Below, piece by piece: positions 14,727 through 25,463 of a DNA stretch of 36,537 nucleotides (the first letter of the stretch is position 1; the number at the start of each line of letters is the position of its first letter). The stretch is from Zoogloeaceae bacterium (lineage in GTDB: Bacteria > Pseudomonadota > Gammaproteobacteria > Burkholderiales > Rhodocyclaceae): NCBI GenBank assembly GCA_031256795.1, contig JAIRPW010000009.1:1-36537 (forward strand), read 5' to 3'. The notes beneath the pieces were generated by a model. The model saw nothing but the letters and a program-made list of their open reading frames with translations. It did no database searches and was not told where the DNA came from. The position numbers and the translations under genes were made by a program.

Positions 14727-16927
14727 ATCTCATTGACAAGAAACTGATCCGTTTGGCGGCGGGCGCGGCGTTTGCGCTGTCCGTGTCTTTTGCGCCTTGC
14801 GCGGTTGCGCAGGAGGGAGGCGCGGCGGAGGCCGCGCCGGCGGTTTCGGCTGCCGATCCGGGCGCGCAGAACGCGATCCGGGAGGTTCAGGTGGCCTCGC
14901 ATGGCCGTTCCATTGTGCTCAAGGTGGATTTTTCCGCGCCGCTGGCCGCGCAGCCGACGGTGTTTGCGGTGAGCAATCCGCCGCGTTTGGCGCTGGATTT
15001 TTCCGGCGTGACGAATGCGCTGGGGGAGACCCAGCGGGAGGTGAAGGATGGCGATCTGACCAGTCTGAATTTCATTTCCGCCGGGAATCGCACGCGGATT
15101 TTGCTGAATCTGGTGCGCGCGATGCAGCATGATTTGCGCGTAGACGGCAATTCTTTGTATGTCACGCTCAATCCGGTGGCGGGCGCGGGCGCGCAGGAAA
15201 AGTCTTCGCCCTTCGTTTCGGAAAAAATCGCGGGCCAACATGCGGTGCGGGACGTCTTTTTCCGCCGCGGCAAGGATGGCGAGGGGCGCGTGGTGGTGGA
15301 TTTGTCCGATACGGGAGTGGGGATTGACATTCGCCAGCAGGGGCGGAATTTGGTGGTGGATTTTTTAAAGACGGATTTGCCCGCCAGTTTGCGCCGCAAG
15401 ATGGACGTGACGGATTTCGCCACGCCGGTGACGCAGGTGACGACGGAGTCGCGCGGCGGCAATGTCCGTTTGACGATTACGCCCAAGGGGAGTTGGGAGC
15501 ATAACGCCTATCAGTCCGAGAATCAGTTTGTCGTGGAAGTGAAGGCGGTTCTTGAGGATCCGAACAAGCTGGTGCAGAGCAGCAAAATTGGCTATCAGGG
15601 GCCGCGCATCAGCGTGAATTACCAGAATGGCGATGTGCGCGGGCTTTTGAAGCTGATGGCGGAGGAACTGGGCTTTAACGCGGTGATCAGCGAATCGGTG
15701 ACGGGCGCGACGACGCTGGTTTTGAAGGACGTGCCGGCCGACCAGGTCATTGACATCATTTTCCAGCAAAAAGGGCTGGATATGAGAAAGAGCGGCAATG
15801 TGGTGCTGATCGCCCCGCGCGATGAAATTGACGCGCGCGAAAAGCTGAAATATGAATCCCAGCAGACCAAAGAGGACCTGGAGCCGCTGGTTACGGAGAC
15901 TTTTCAGCTGAATTATCACGACGTGAAGGCGTTCGAGAAAATTTTCAGCAACAAGGAAAACACGCTGCTTTCCAAGCGCGGCAAGGTAACGATGGATGAC
16001 CGCTCCAATATCATGTTCGTGCAGGACGTTCCCAGCCGCCTGGATATGATGCGCCGCATCATCGCGACCATTGACACGCCGAAGCGGCAGGTGATGATTG
16101 AGGCGCGCATCGTGGAGGCTACCGACTGGTTCGGCAAGAGCTTGGGGGTGCGCCTGGGCCTGTGGCACAACAAAAACTATACGGGCGGCGGGATTGGCAT
16201 GAGTATGGGTGGTACTACTAGTGATGGCGGCGTAACTATTGGCAATGATCAAAACGCACATGGTTCCTATCCTGCACGGCTGGCTAATTCAGACGGAGAC
16301 CTTATCAATCAAGTCAACCTTCCGGCGGGTTCGGTCTCCGGGGCGCTCTCCGGAGCGACTTCGGCGCAGCCGACGACCTTTGACTTTCTGATTGGGAACC
16401 GCAAGATGTCGCGGCTGATGAATCTGGAAATTTCCGCGATTGAGGCGGACAACAAGGGACGGGTCGTCTCCGCGCCGCGGATTCTTACCAGCGACCAGCA
16501 GGAGGCGCTGATTGAGCAGGGCGTGGAAATTCCCTATCAGGAAGCCAGCAGCTCCGGCGCGACCTCGGTAAGTTTTAAGAAGGCCGTAATGTCCTTGCGG
16601 GTGACGCCGCAGATTACTCCGGACGGGCGGATTTCCATGAAGATCAACGTCAATCAGGATAGCAAGGGCGCGGACGTGCCGGGCGGCGTTTCCATCAACA
16701 CCAAGAAGATTGAGACCACCGCGCTGGTGGAAAACGGCGGCACGATCGTCATTGGCGGGATTTATGAAATGGCTACCGGCAACAAAACGGATCAGGTGCC
16801 GCTTTTGGGCGACATCCCGCTGTTCGGCAACCTTTTCAAGACCAAGACGGAAAACGTCGACAAGCGCGAGCTGCTGGTGTTCATCACCCCGCGCATTGTC
16901 AGCGAGTCGCTGTCGGTTTCCAACTAA
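14723..16927 (+). CDS. pilQ: Type IV pilus secretin PilQ
   Basis: 734 residues from ATG 14723, with AAGGAGG upstream and an ATGA overlap with pilP. A signal peptide (cleavage near residue 29, AVAQ) is followed by two AMIN domains (about 50-145 and 165-270) for peptidoglycan contact, an N0/STN-like domain (about 290-355), an N1 domain (about 385-455) and the secretin barrel domain (about 460-730; VEATDWFGKSLGVRLG, VVSAPRILTSDQQEALIEQG, GGTIVIGGIYE, VPLLGDIPLFGNLFK). PilQ forms the outer-membrane pore for the pilus. Residues about 487-535 (bases 16185-16330) use codons unlike the rest of the gene. An intrinsic terminator follows. Confidence 0.97.
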   Translation: MNLIDKKLIRLAAGAAFALSVSFAPCAVAQEGGAAEAAPAVSAADPGAQNAIREVQVASHGRSIVLKVDFSAPLAAQPTVFAVSNPPRLALDFSGVTNALGETQREVKDGDLTSLNFISAGNRTRILLNLVRAMQHDLRVDGNSLYVTLNPVAGAGAQEKSSPFVSEKIAGQHAVRDVFFRRGKDGEGRVVVDLSDTGVGIDIRQQGRNLVVDFLKTDLPASLRRKMDVTDFATPVTQVTTESRGGNVRLTITPKGSWEHNAYQSENQFVVEVKAVLEDPNKLVQSSKIGYQGPRISVNYQNGDVRGLLKLMAEELGFNAVISESVTGATTLVLKDVPADQVIDIIFQQKGLDMRKSGNVVLIAPRDEIDAREKLKYESQQTKEDLEPLVTETFQLNYHDVKAFEKIFSNKENTLLSKRGKVTMDDRSNIMFVQDVPSRLDMMRRIIATIDTPKRQVMIEARIVEATDWFGKSLGVRLGLWHNKNYTGGGIGMSMGGTTSDGGVTIGNDQNAHGSYPARLANSDGDLINQVNLPAGSVSGALSGATSAQPTTFDFLIGNRKMSRLMNLEISAIEADNKGRVVSAPRILTSDQQEALIEQGVEIPYQEASSSGATSVSFKKAVMSLRVTPQITPDGRISMKINVNQDSKGADVPGGVSINTKKIETTALVENGGTIVIGGIYEMATGNKTDQVPLLGDIPLFGNLFKTKTENVDKRELLVFITPRIVSESLSVSN

Positions 16928-16948
16928 GGCGCTTTTCCGCAGTGCGAA

Positions 16949-16973
16949 ACGGGGCGTTTCCGCCCCGTTTTTT
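16949..16973 (+). terminator. Intrinsic terminator after pilQ
   Basis: ACGGGGCG (16949-16956) pairs with CGCCCCGT (16961-16968), loop TTTC, followed by a run of T. It lies 22 bases after the pilQ stop and closes the pil operon. Confidence 0.9.
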
Positions 16974-17025
16974 CGTTTGCTTGCGCCGCGCGCCCTTCTC
17001 GGACAGTGGCGGTTGTTTTTCGCGC

Positions 17026-17034
17026 TGGTATAAT
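17026..17034 (+). promoter_or_regulatory. Extended -10 promoter for tpiA
   Basis: TGG directly before TATAAT (17029-17034) is an extended -10 element. No good -35 is present at the usual distance, which extended -10 promoters tolerate. The tpiA start is about 32 bases downstream, after the pilQ terminator. Confidence 0.65.
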
Positions 17035-17065
17035 CGCCCTCTTTTTTACGAAAGTCCGCCGCCCC

Positions 17066-17830
17066 ATGTTCCCTTCGCGTTTGCCCCTCGTTGCCGCAAA
17101 CTGGAAAATGAACGGATCCAGGGCGGAGAACGCCGCGCTTTTGGCCGCGCTTCTCCCGGCGCTGGCGGGAATGGAAAACCGGGAAATTGTCCTTTTCGCG
17201 CCCTATCCCTATCTGGGGCAGGTGGCTGAGTTGCTCGCGGGAAGCAAAGTCGCGCTGGGCGCGCAAAATGTAAACGCGCGGGAAAAAGGGGCTTTTACCG
17301 GCGAGGTCTCGGCGGCCATGCTGCGCGATGTAGGCTGCCGCTACGTGCTGGTCGGCCATTCAGAGCGGCGGACGCTGTTTCACGAAAGCGACGCGGAAAT
17401 CGCGGAAAAATGGATGGCCGCGAAAGACGCGGGGCTGTCTCCCGTGCTTTGTCTGGGAGAGACGCTGGCGGAGCGCGAAGCGGGAAAAAGCGAGGAAGTC
17501 GTCGCGCGGCAGCTGGAGGCGGTTCTGCATATTTGCGGCGTTTCGGCGCTGCGAAACGCGGTTTTGGCCTATGAGCCGGTCTGGGCAATTGGCTCCGGCA
17601 GAACGGCTTCTCCGGAAGACGCGGCGCGGGCGCATCGCGTCTTGCGCGCGCGGGTGGCAAAAGAAAATGCGGATATAGCGGCGGGTCTGCGCGTTGTCTA
17701 TGGCGGCAGCGTCAGGGCGGAAAACGCGGCGCGGCTTTTCGCGCCGGAAGACGTGGATGGCGGATTGATTGGCGGCGCGTCGCTGGACGCGGCGGAGTTT
17801 GCGGCGATTTGCCGCGCGGCGGTTTTTTAA
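17066..17830 (+). CDS. tpiA: Triose-phosphate isomerase
   Basis: 254 residues from ATG 17066, the start that places the conserved LVAANWKMNGS at the N-terminus. Catalytic residues are visible: Asn12 and Lys14, His98 in VLVGHSERR, and Glu170 in AYEPVWAIGSG. The phosphate-binding segments VVYGGSV and GGLIGGASL are near the end. It interconverts dihydroxyacetone phosphate and glyceraldehyde 3-phosphate in the cytoplasm. secG follows after 12 bases, as in other betaproteobacteria. Confidence 0.97.
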   Translation: MFPSRLPLVAANWKMNGSRAENAALLAALLPALAGMENREIVLFAPYPYLGQVAELLAGSKVALGAQNVNAREKGAFTGEVSAAMLRDVGCRYVLVGHSERRTLFHESDAEIAEKWMAAKDAGLSPVLCLGETLAEREAGKSEEVVARQLEAVLHICGVSALRNAVLAYEPVWAIGSGRTASPEDAARAHRVLRARVAKENADIAAGLRVVYGGSVRAENAARLFAPEDVDGGLIGGASLDAAEFAAICRAAVF

Positions 17831-17842
17831 CGGAGCGATGTT

Positions 17843-18250
17843 ATGCAGTGGTTGTTCTCTTTGTTGCTGACGTTCCAGTTGCTGCTGGCGCTGGGGATTA
17901 TCTGGCTTGTGCTCATGCAGCACGGCAAGGGCGCGGATATGGGCGCGGCTTTCGGCGGCGGCGCTTCCGGCAGCCTTTTTGGCGCGTCGGGTTCGGCGAA
18001 TTTTTTAAGCCGCAGCACGGCGGTTCTGGCGACGCTCTTCTTTCTGAATAGCCTGGGATTGGCCTACGTGACTGCCAAAGCGCCAAAAAATTCTGGCAGC
18101 GTGATGCAGGACGCGGTACAATCCGCGCCGTCTCTGCCTTTGCCTGCCGTTGACGCGCCCCAGACCCCGGACGCTCCGGGGGAAAAGGTAAACTCGGACG
18201 GAAAACCCGATCCGGGCGCGGAGTCCAAAGCCAAGGATATTCCCCGGTAA
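17843..18250 (+). CDS. secG: Preprotein translocase subunit SecG
   Basis: 135 residues; CGGAG lies upstream of the ATG. Two membrane segments (about 1-22 and 53-72) flank the conserved loop LMQHGKGADMGAAFGGGASGSLFG. The C-terminal ~60 residues are a hydrophilic Pro/Asp/Lys-rich tail, longer than in E. coli SecG but common in betaproteobacteria. SecG supports the SecYE channel in protein export. Confidence 0.95.
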   Translation: MQWLFSLLLTFQLLLALGIIWLVLMQHGKGADMGAAFGGGASGSLFGASGSANFLSRSTAVLATLFFLNSLGLAYVTAKAPKNSGSVMQDAVQSAPSLPLPAVDAPQTPDAPGEKVNSDGKPDPGAESKAKDIPR

Positions 18251-18260
18251 AACGGGAAAA

Positions 18261-18345
18261 GCCGACGTGGTGAAATTGGTAGACACGCTATCTTGAGGGG
18301 GTAGTGGCGCAAGCTGTGCGAGTTCGAGTCTCGCCGTCGGCACCA
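18261..18345 (+). tRNA. tRNA-Leu (anticodon GAG)
   Basis: Acceptor arms GCCGACG (18261-18267) and CGTCGGC (18335-18341) pair, followed by A and an encoded CCA. The anticodon stem is CTATC/GGTAG with loop TTGAGGG, giving anticodon GAG at 18295-18297. A long variable arm (TGGCGCAAGCTGT region) and the T-loop TTCGAGT fit a class II leucine tRNA. It sits between secG and nuoA, a place conserved in betaproteobacteria. Confidence 0.97.
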
Positions 18346-18469
18346 GAGATAACCACAAAACAAGACGCAGAGCGCTTCCCGTATGGGCGGCGTTCCCTGA
18401 AAAGCCGCGGCGGGTGGTTTCCGAACCCGATACAAGACGGCGAATACGGAGAAACGAAAAGGTACTTTC

Positions 18470-18844
18470 ATGCTGGAGAGCTACTTTCCGGTACTGCTGT
18501 TTATGCTGCTGGCGCTGCTGGTAGGCGTGCTGCCCGTAGCGCTGGGACGCATTCTCGCGCCGCATCGTCCGGACGCGGAAAAACTTTCCGCCTATGAGTG
18601 CGGATTTCCCCCCTTCGCCGACGCGCGTTTGAAATTTAACGTGCGCTATTACCTGATCGCCATCCTGTTCATTCTTTTTGATCTGGAAATCGCTTTCCTG
18701 TTTCCCTGGGGGGCGGTCTACCGGGACGCGGCGGCGGCGCCGTCGGTCGCGGCGTTCGCGGCGGCGGAAGCGGGGATTTTTGTGCTGATCCTTCTTCTGG
18801 GGGACGCTTACGCCTGGGCGCGCGGCGCTCTGGACTGGGAATAA
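18470..18844 (+). CDS. nuoA: NADH-quinone oxidoreductase subunit A
   Basis: 124 residues, three membrane spans (about 8-28, 62-84, 92-112). Conserved loop [39 protein letters not shown] includes the Cys and Asp/Glu residues near the quinone channel. AAGG precedes the ATG. First gene of the 14-gene nuo operon for proton-pumping complex I in the inner membrane. The 124-base gap after the tRNA holds no promoter that I can name. Confidence 0.97.
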   Translation: MLESYFPVLLFMLLALLVGVLPVALGRILAPHRPDAEKLSAYECGFPPFADARLKFNVRYYLIAILFILFDLEIAFLFPWGAVYRDAAAAPSVAAFAAAEAGIFVLILLLGDAYAWARGALDWE

Positions 18845-18859
18845 ACGGGGGGTGACGCC

Positions 18860-19336
18860 ATGCCGCTGGAAGGGCTTCTGGAAAAAGGATTCGTTACCGC
18901 TACGGCGGATTCGCTGATCAACTACGCGCGCACGGGCTCCCTGTGGCCGATGACGTTCGGTCTGGCCTGCTGCGCGGTGGAAATGATCCATGCCGGCTGC
19001 GCGCGCTATGACCTGGACCGTTTCGGCGTAGTGTTCCGCCCCTCGCCGCGCCAGTCAGACGTAATGATCGTCGCGGGTACGCTGACCAACAAAATGGCTG
19101 CCGCCCTGCGTAAGGTGTATGACCAGATGGCCGAGCCGCGCTGGGTAATCTCCATGGGTTCCTGCGCCAATGGCGGCGGCTATTATCATTATTCCTATTC
19201 AGTCGTGCGCGGATGCGACCGTATCGTTCCGGTAGATATTTATGTGCCGGGCTGCCCGCCTACGGCGGAGGCGCTGATTTACGGCGTCCTTCAGCTGCAA
19301 AACAAGATGCGCCGCACCTCGACCCTCGCCCGGTAA
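18860..19336 (+). CDS. nuoB: NADH-quinone oxidoreductase subunit B
   Basis: 158 residues. The ligands of cluster N2, the last iron-sulphur cluster before quinone, are all present: adjacent Cys37-Cys38 in GLACCAVEM, Cys102 in MGSCANGGG and Cys132 in VPGCPPT. It forms the quinone site with NuoD. A GGGGTGACG ribosome site precedes it. Normal length. Confidence 0.98.
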   Translation: MPLEGLLEKGFVTATADSLINYARTGSLWPMTFGLACCAVEMIHAGCARYDLDRFGVVFRPSPRQSDVMIVAGTLTNKMAAALRKVYDQMAEPRWVISMGSCANGGGYYHYSYSVVRGCDRIVPVDIYVPGCPPTAEALIYGVLQLQNKMRRTSTLAR

Positions 19337-19356
19337 ATAAAAAGGGAATGACGCGC

Positions 19357-19998
19357 ATGTCCGCAAAACTGGAACGTTTGGCCGAACGGCTGACCGCGTG
19401 CCTGAAAGATTTTCCGGAGGGCGCTTTTACGCTTACGCGGGCGCATGGAGAGCTGCGCCTGGACGTTGCGGCGGCATATTATCTGGAAGCGGCGCGGCGG
19501 CTGCGCGACACGCCGGAGCTGGCCTTTGACGAGATGATGGATTTATGCGGCGTGGATTATTCGGCCTATGGCGGGGAAACGGGAGAAAACCGTCCCGCGC
19601 GGCGCTTTGCCGTAGTTGTACACCTGCTTTCCATGACGCAGAACTGGCGGCTGCGGGTGCGGGTTTTCGCCGAGGAGGATGGCGCGCCCGCGCTTTCTTC
19701 CGTGACCGCGGTTTGGAATGCGGCGGACTGGTACGAACGGGAGGCGTTTGATCTTTTCGGCGTCGTGTTCGACGGTCACGCGGATTTGCGGCGGATTCTG
19801 ACGGATTACGGCTTTGTCGGGCATCCGTTCAGAAAGGATTTTCCGCTCACGGGGCATGTGGAAATGCGCTATGACCCTGAGCAGGGGCGCGTGATATACG
19901 AAGCGGCGACGACGTCTCCGCGCGAAGTTACGCCCAGAATACGGCGCGAGGCGGGGTACGGCGCGGCGCGGGGCGCGGGGAAGGGCGGCGCGTCATGA
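19357..19998 (+). CDS. nuoC: NADH-quinone oxidoreductase subunit C
   Basis: 213 residues from ATG 19357, chosen because AAGGGA lies nine bases upstream; the ATG at 19348 directly abuts that site. The 30-kDa subunit signature is clear: [47 protein letters not shown]. It is a hydrophilic subunit that supports NuoD and NuoB. nuoC and nuoD are separate genes here, not fused as in E. coli. The stop overlaps the nuoD start. Confidence 0.97.
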   Translation: MSAKLERLAERLTACLKDFPEGAFTLTRAHGELRLDVAAAYYLEAARRLRDTPELAFDEMMDLCGVDYSAYGGETGENRPARRFAVVVHLLSMTQNWRLRVRVFAEEDGAPALSSVTAVWNAADWYEREAFDLFGVVFDGHADLRRILTDYGFVGHPFRKDFPLTGHVEMRYDPEQGRVIYEAATTSPREVTPRIRREAGYGAARGAGKGGAS

Positions 19999-21248
19999 GG
20001 GAAATCCGCAACTACACCATCAATTTCGGGCCGCAGCATCCCGCCGCGCACGGCGTGCTTCGCCTGATTCTGGAAATGGACGGGGAAGTGATTGAGCGCG
20101 CCGATCCGCATATCGGGCTTTTGCATCGCGCTACGGAAAAGCTGGTGGAAACGCGCGCGTGGGCGCAGGCGCTGCCGTATATGGATCGCCTGGACTACGT
20201 TTCCATGATGTGCAACGAACATGCGTATTGTCTCGCGGTGGAAAAGCTGCTGGGGGTGGAAGTTCCTGAGCGCGCGCGCTATATCCGCACGATGTTCGAC
20301 GAAGTCACGCGCTTGCTGAATCACCTGCTTTGGGTGGGCTGCCACGCGCTGGACGTCGGGGCGATGACGATGGCGCTCTATACCTTCCGCGAGCGCGAGG
20401 ATTTGATGGACGCCTACGAAGCGGTTTCCGGCGCGCGCATGCACGCGGCCTATTACCGGATCGGCGGCGTATCCCGCGATCTTCCGGAGAAAATGCCGCA
20501 ATACGAGGAAAGCCGCTGGAAAAACGCGCGGCAGGTGCGGGAAATGAACGCCAACCGGCAAGGATCGCTGCTGGATTTTCTGGAGGATTTTACGGAGCGC
20601 TTTCCAAAATGCCATAGCGAATACCATACGCTGCTGACCGATAACCGCATCTGGAAACAGCGTTTGGTAGATATTGGCGTGGTTTCTCCAGAGCGCGCGC
20701 GGCAGCTTGGCTTTACCGGCGCGATGCTGCGCGCTTCCGGCGTGGAATGGGATTTGCGGAAAAAGCAGCCCTATGCCGCCTATGAGCGCATGGAGTTTGA
20801 TGTGCCGGTAGGGACAAGAGGGGATTCCTATGACCGCTATTTGGTGCGCATGGAAGAAATGGCGCAGTCCAACCGTATCATCCGGCAGTGCATTGATTGG
20901 CTGCGCGCGCATCCGGGCGCGGTTATCAGCGACAACCACAAGATTACGCCGCCGCCGCGCGAGGCGATTTCCTCCAATATGGAAGCGCTGATTCACCATT
21001 TCAAACTTTTTTCCGAGGGCATACAGGTTCCGGAGGGAGAAGTGTACGCGGCGATTGAGCATCCGAAGGGCGAGATGGGCGTCTATGCCATTTCAGACGG
21101 CGCGAACAAGCCCTATCGTCTCAAAATCCGCGCGCCGGGCTTCGCGCATTTGGCCGCGATGGATGAAATGGCGCGCGGGCATATGCTGGCCGATGTAGTG
21201 ACGATTATCGGCTCTCAGGACGTTGTTTTTGGCGAGATTGACCGTTGA
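19995..21248 (+). CDS. nuoD: NADH-quinone oxidoreductase subunit D
   Basis: 417 residues, ATGA overlap with nuoC. N-terminal [23 protein letters not shown] and [12 protein letters not shown] are the 49-kDa subunit signature lining the quinone pocket. The C-terminus ends [10 protein letters not shown] as expected. It is related to [NiFe]-hydrogenase large subunits but without metal ligands. Complete. Confidence 0.98.
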   Translation: MREIRNYTINFGPQHPAAHGVLRLILEMDGEVIERADPHIGLLHRATEKLVETRAWAQALPYMDRLDYVSMMCNEHAYCLAVEKLLGVEVPERARYIRTMFDEVTRLLNHLLWVGCHALDVGAMTMALYTFREREDLMDAYEAVSGARMHAAYYRIGGVSRDLPEKMPQYEESRWKNARQVREMNANRQGSLLDFLEDFTERFPKCHSEYHTLLTDNRIWKQRLVDIGVVSPERARQLGFTGAMLRASGVEWDLRKKQPYAAYERMEFDVPVGTRGDSYDRYLVRMEEMAQSNRIIRQCIDWLRAHPGAVISDNHKITPPPREAISSNMEALIHHFKLFSEGIQVPEGEVYAAIEHPKGEMGVYAISDGANKPYRLKIRAPGFAHLAAMDEMARGHMLADVVTIIGSQDVVFGEIDR

Positions 21249-21721
21249 TGCTCAGCGAAGCCACCTATCAGAAATTCGCGCGGGAAGTCGCCAAATATCC
21301 AGAAGGGCGCGCGCGATCCGCCGTTATGGCCTGTCTTGCGCTGGCGCAGGAGGAAAGGGGCTGGCTTGCGCCGGAGACGATCCGGGAAGTCGCGGAATAC
21401 CTGGGGATCCCGCCCATTGCCGCCCTGGAAGTCGCCTCGTTTTATAACATGTACGATGTAAAGCCGACGGGGCGCTACAAGCTGACGGTATGCACCAATC
21501 TGCCCTGCGCGCTATCCGGCGGCAGCCACGCGGCGGAATACCTCAAGAAAAAGCTGGGCATTGATTTTGGGGAAACGACGGCGGATCAAAAATTCACCCT
21601 GATGGAGGGCGAGTGCATGGGCGCTTGCGGCGACGCGCCCGTGCTGCTGGTTAACAACCGGAAAATGTGCGCGCGCATGACGCCCGCCGAAATTGACCGT
21701 CTGCTTTCGGAGTGCGCGTAG
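21248..21721 (+). CDS. nuoE: NADH-quinone oxidoreductase subunit E
   Basis: 157 residues; the ATG shares a base with the nuoD stop (TGATG). Thioredoxin-like fold with the [2Fe-2S] cluster N1a ligands Cys82 and Cys87 (VCTNLPC) and Cys123 and Cys127 ([11 protein letters not shown]). It pairs with NuoF in the NADH-oxidising arm. Confidence 0.97.
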   Translation: MLSEATYQKFAREVAKYPEGRARSAVMACLALAQEERGWLAPETIREVAEYLGIPPIAALEVASFYNMYDVKPTGRYKLTVCTNLPCALSGGSHAAEYLKKKLGIDFGETTADQKFTLMEGECMGACGDAPVLLVNNRKMCARMTPAEIDRLLSECA

Positions 21722-21723
21722 TC

Positions 21724-23082
21724 ATGGCGATTCTGGGCGCGATTCATCCGGTATTGACCGCGGGGCTTTCCGATCGGGAGGACGGATGGCGCCTTGCGGA
21801 GTACGAGGCGCGCGGCGGCTATGCCGCGCTGCGCCGGATTTTGTCCGAGCGGATACCGGCGGAGAAAATTATCGCGGAGATCAAAAGCTCTGGTTTGCGC
21901 GGGCGCGGCGGCGCGGGGTTTCCCACGGGGCTGAAATGGAGCTTCATGCCGCGCGGCATGGACGGCGACAAATACATTATTTGCAATACGGACGAAGGCG
22001 AGCCTGGAACTTTCAAGGACCGTGATTTGCTCTGCCATAATCCGCACGCGGTCATTGAGGGGATGTTGATCGGCGCTTACGCGGTTGGCGCGAATCGCGG
22101 CTATAACTACATCCACGGTGAAATTTTCGCGCTGTACCGGCGCTTTGAGGATGCGCTGGCGGAGGCTCGCGCCGCCGGACTGCTGGGGCGGAATATTCTG
22201 GGGACGGATTTTTCCTTTGAGCTGTTTGCGCATCATGGGTATGGCGCGTATATCTGCGGAGAGGAAACCGCGCTTTTGGAATCTATTGAGGGCAAGAAGG
22301 GGCAGCCGCGTTTCAAGCCGCCTTTTCCCGCTTCCTTCGGCCTGTATGGAAAGCCGACTACCATCAATAACACAGAGACGTTCGCTTCCATCCCGTTCAT
22401 TCTCAATATGGGCGGGGAAGCCTATTTGAAACTGGGCAGCCCCAACAATGGCGGAACCAAGCTCTTTTCCGTTTCCGGGCATGTGGAGCGTCCGGGAAAT
22501 TATGAGGTTCCTTTAGGCACGCCTTTTGCCGCGCTGCTGGAGCTATGCGGCGGAGTGCGCGGCGGACGGCGCTTGAAAGCGGTCATTCCCGGCGGCTCCT
22601 CCTCGCCGGTGCTGCCCGCCGAAATCATTATGGATTGCGCGCTGGATTACGATTCCATCAGCAAGGCGGGGTCAATGCTGGGGTCTGGCGCCGTGATTGT
22701 GATGGACGAGACGGTCTGTATGGTAAAAGCGCTTGCCAGACTGTCGTTTTTCTATCATGAGGAATCCTGCGGGCAATGCGCGCCTTGCCGTGAGGGAACG
22801 GGCTGGCTTTTCGACGTCCTCGCGCGGATTGAGGCGGGCGACGGGCGGATGGAAGACGTGGAGACGCTCGCGCGCGTCGCGGGCAATATCGGCGGACGCA
22901 CCATTTGCGCGCTGGGAGATGCGGCCGCTATGCCGGTGCAAAGTTTTCTTACGCATTTCCGGGAGGAATTCTTGTATCACATCGCGCATAAAACCTGCCT
23001 GGTTCCCCGGGAGGTTCAGTGGGCGGGCAGCGGGTTTCATTGCGCGGACGCCGGACAACAACGCGCCGGAAGGCAGGGCTGA
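21724..23082 (+). CDS. nuoF: NADH-quinone oxidoreductase subunit F
   Basis: 452 residues from ATG 21724, just after nuoE, with GGAG upstream. [16 protein letters not shown] (about 57-72) binds NADH. The FMN segment with [13 protein letters not shown] and [17 protein letters not shown] follows. Cluster N3 ligands Cys349, Cys352, Cys355 ([12 protein letters not shown]) and Cys395 are all present. It takes electrons from NADH to FMN and on to the cluster chain. Confidence 0.98.
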   Translation: MAILGAIHPVLTAGLSDREDGWRLAEYEARGGYAALRRILSERIPAEKIIAEIKSSGLRGRGGAGFPTGLKWSFMPRGMDGDKYIICNTDEGEPGTFKDRDLLCHNPHAVIEGMLIGAYAVGANRGYNYIHGEIFALYRRFEDALAEARAAGLLGRNILGTDFSFELFAHHGYGAYICGEETALLESIEGKKGQPRFKPPFPASFGLYGKPTTINNTETFASIPFILNMGGEAYLKLGSPNNGGTKLFSVSGHVERPGNYEVPLGTPFAALLELCGGVRGGRRLKAVIPGGSSSPVLPAEIIMDCALDYDSISKAGSMLGSGAVIVMDETVCMVKALARLSFFYHEESCGQCAPCREGTGWLFDVLARIEAGDGRMEDVETLARVAGNIGGRTICALGDAAAMPVQSFLTHFREEFLYHIAHKTCLVPREVQWAGSGFHCADAGQQRAGRQG

Positions 23083-23087
23083 ATCCT

Positions 23088-25463
23088 ATGCTGGAGATTG
23101 AAATTGACGGGCGCAAGACGTCCGTGCGGGAAGGCAGCACGGTGATGGACGCCGCGCAGCAAATGAATGTGTATATCCCGCATTTTTGCTACCACAAAAA
23201 ACTTTCTGTGGCCGCCAACTGCCGGATGTGCCTTGTGGAAGTGGAAAAGGCGCCCAAGCCCATACCGGCCTGCGCCACGCCCGTGACGAACGGGATGCGG
23301 GTATTCACGCATTCGCCGCTCGCGCTGGCCGCGCAAAAAAGCGTACTGGAATTTCTGCTCATCAATCATCCGCTGGATTGCCCGGTTTGCGATCAGGGCG
23401 GCGAATGCCTGTTGCAGGATATTGCGGTCGGGTACGGGGAAGATTCTGGCCGATGCCGCGAAAAAAAACGCGAGGTCGCGCCAAAAGAGGCCGGAGCGCT
23501 GATTTCCATGCGCGAAATGAGCCGCTGCATCCATTGTTCCCGCTGTGTGCGCTTCGGGCAGGAAATCGCGGGCGTGATGGAATTGGGTATGACGGGCCGG
23601 GGGCGTCACGCAGAAATTACGACGTTTTTGGGACAGTCGGTGGATTCGGAGCTTTCCGGAAATATGATTGACTTGTGTCCGGTAGGAGCGCTGACTTCCA
23701 AGCCGTTCCGCTATACGGCGCGATGCTGGGAACTCGCGCGGCGGCAGACAATCAGCCCGCATGACTCCGCGGGCGCGAATCTTGTCGCGCAGGTGAAGGA
23801 CGGCAAAGTCTTGCGGATGCTGCCGCGCGAGAATGAGGCCGTCAATGAATGCTGGATTACGGACAAAGACCGGTTTTCCTATCCCGCGCTGTCCTCGCCG
23901 GAGCGCCTTGCGCGCCCCATGCTGAAGCAGGGCGGAGTTTGGCGGGAAGCCCTCTGGAGCGAGGCGCTGGACTACGTCGCGCACGGCCTGAAAAGCATTA
24001 CGGCGGAAGCGGGCGGCGACGCGGCAGCCGCGCTGGCCGCGCCGCACAGCACGACGGAAGAGCTGTTTCTGCTGAAAAAAATATTCTCGCGCCTGGGATC
24101 GCGCAATGTGGATTGCCGTTTGCGGCAGCAGGATTTTTCGCTGGACGGCCAGCGCGCGGGCGCGTCTTGGCTGGGTATGACATTGTCCGAGCTGCGGCAT
24201 GTCGACTCCGCCTTAATCGCGGGTTCCTTCTTGCGCAAGGATCATCCGCTGATGGCGCAGCGTCTGCGCCATGCCGTGCAAAAGCATGGCGCCCAAATTA
24301 GCGTGTTGTCCGTGGCGGCGGACGATTTGCGCATTCCGTTGTTCGCGCGCGAAACCGTCGCGCCCTCGCGGTTGGTTTTCGCGCTTGCCGCCGTGCTGAA
24401 AGCGGTTCTGGAAGAAAAGGCGATTGCGCCGCAAGATCAGGAAGGTCTGGCCGCGGTCACGGTGAGCGGCGCGGCGCGGAAAATGGCCGAAAGTCTGCTG
24501 AAAGGCGAAAACGCGGTGATTTTGCTGGGGCAGGCGGCGGAACAGTCTGCCGATTTTGGCGTTATGCATAGGCTCTCTGCAAGATTGGCGGAGGCGTCCG
24601 GCGCGCGCCTGGGCTTTTTGGGCGCGGCGGCCAATAGCGTAGGCGCGGAGCTTTTGGGCTTTGGCGGCGAAGCCAATACGGACTCGCGGCAGATGCTCGT
24701 CACGCCCCGGCGGGCATACGTGCTTTTTGGCGTCGAGCCGGAACTGGATGCATATGATCCCCGGCTGGCGTTGCGCGCCCTGCGTTCCGCGAATATGGTC
24801 GCGCTTTTTACCTCTTTCCGGCATGAGGCGGCGATGGAATACGCGGACGCGCTTTTGCCGCTTGCGCCTTTTACGGAGACTTCCGGTACGTTGATCAACG
24901 CGGAGGGACGTATTCAGCGTTTTTCCGGCGTGGCTCCGCCTTTGGGCGACGCGCGCCCAGGCTGGAAAATCCTTTCGGCGCTGGGGAGTTTGCTGGGGTT
25001 TGCGGATTGTAATTTTGAAGACAGCGCGGCGGTGTGGCGGGCGGCGGGCATTGTGTCCCGCGGCGACGCGCCAGAATTTGCCGCGGGTCTGGACAATGGT
25101 TTGCGCGCCGCTCCCGTGGTTTTGCGAAAGCGCGCTTCGGAGGAGAGAGGGCTGGAGCGCGTTGCCGATGTGCCGATTTATTTTACCGACCCGATAGCGC
25201 GCCGCTCCGCGCCATTGCGGCAAACCGCGGACGCCGCGCCGCCAGCCGCGCGGATGGCGGGCGCGACATTGGCGCGCCTTGGTCTGCAGGCGGAGGACGC
25301 GGTGCGGGTGCGGCAGGGCGATGGCGAATTGGCGGGAGAGGCCAATCTGCGCGCCGTGCTGGATGCGCGCGTACCGGAGGGGTGTGTGCTGATTTCAGCG
25401 GGACACGCTGCGTCAGCCTCTCTGGGCGGAATGTTTGACCCCGTTTTCGTGGAGCGTGCCTGA
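23088..25463 (+). CDS. nuoG: NADH-quinone oxidoreductase subunit G
   Basis: 791 residues from ATG 23088, with GGAAGGCAGGG upstream. N-terminal ferredoxin domain with 2Fe-2S ligands (HFCYH..NCRMC..ACATPV), a His/Cys 4Fe-4S site ([18 protein letters not shown]), a second 4Fe-4S site (CIHCSRC..LCPVGAL), then a molybdopterin-oxidoreductase-like domain without the cofactor. It carries electrons along the peripheral arm. The C-terminal third is Ala/Arg-rich and less conserved, as is normal. Confidence 0.97.
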   Translation: MLEIEIDGRKTSVREGSTVMDAAQQMNVYIPHFCYHKKLSVAANCRMCLVEVEKAPKPIPACATPVTNGMRVFTHSPLALAAQKSVLEFLLINHPLDCPVCDQGGECLLQDIAVGYGEDSGRCREKKREVAPKEAGALISMREMSRCIHCSRCVRFGQEIAGVMELGMTGRGRHAEITTFLGQSVDSELSGNMIDLCPVGALTSKPFRYTARCWELARRQTISPHDSAGANLVAQVKDGKVLRMLPRENEAVNECWITDKDRFSYPALSSPERLARPMLKQGGVWREALWSEALDYVAHGLKSITAEAGGDAAAALAAPHSTTEELFLLKKIFSRLGSRNVDCRLRQQDFSLDGQRAGASWLGMTLSELRHVDSALIAGSFLRKDHPLMAQRLRHAVQKHGAQISVLSVAADDLRIPLFARETVAPSRLVFALAAVLKAVLEEKAIAPQDQEGLAAVTVSGAARKMAESLLKGENAVILLGQAAEQSADFGVMHRLSARLAEASGARLGFLGAAANSVGAELLGFGGEANTDSRQMLVTPRRAYVLFGVEPELDAYDPRLALRALRSANMVALFTSFRHEAAMEYADALLPLAPFTETSGTLINAEGRIQRFSGVAPPLGDARPGWKILSALGSLLGFADCNFEDSAAVWRAAGIVSRGDAPEFAAGLDNGLRAAPVVLRKRASEERGLERVADVPIYFTDPIARRSAPLRQTADAAPPAARMAGATLARLGLQAEDAVRVRQGDGELAGEANLRAVLDARVPEGCVLISAGHAASASLGGMFDPVFVERA

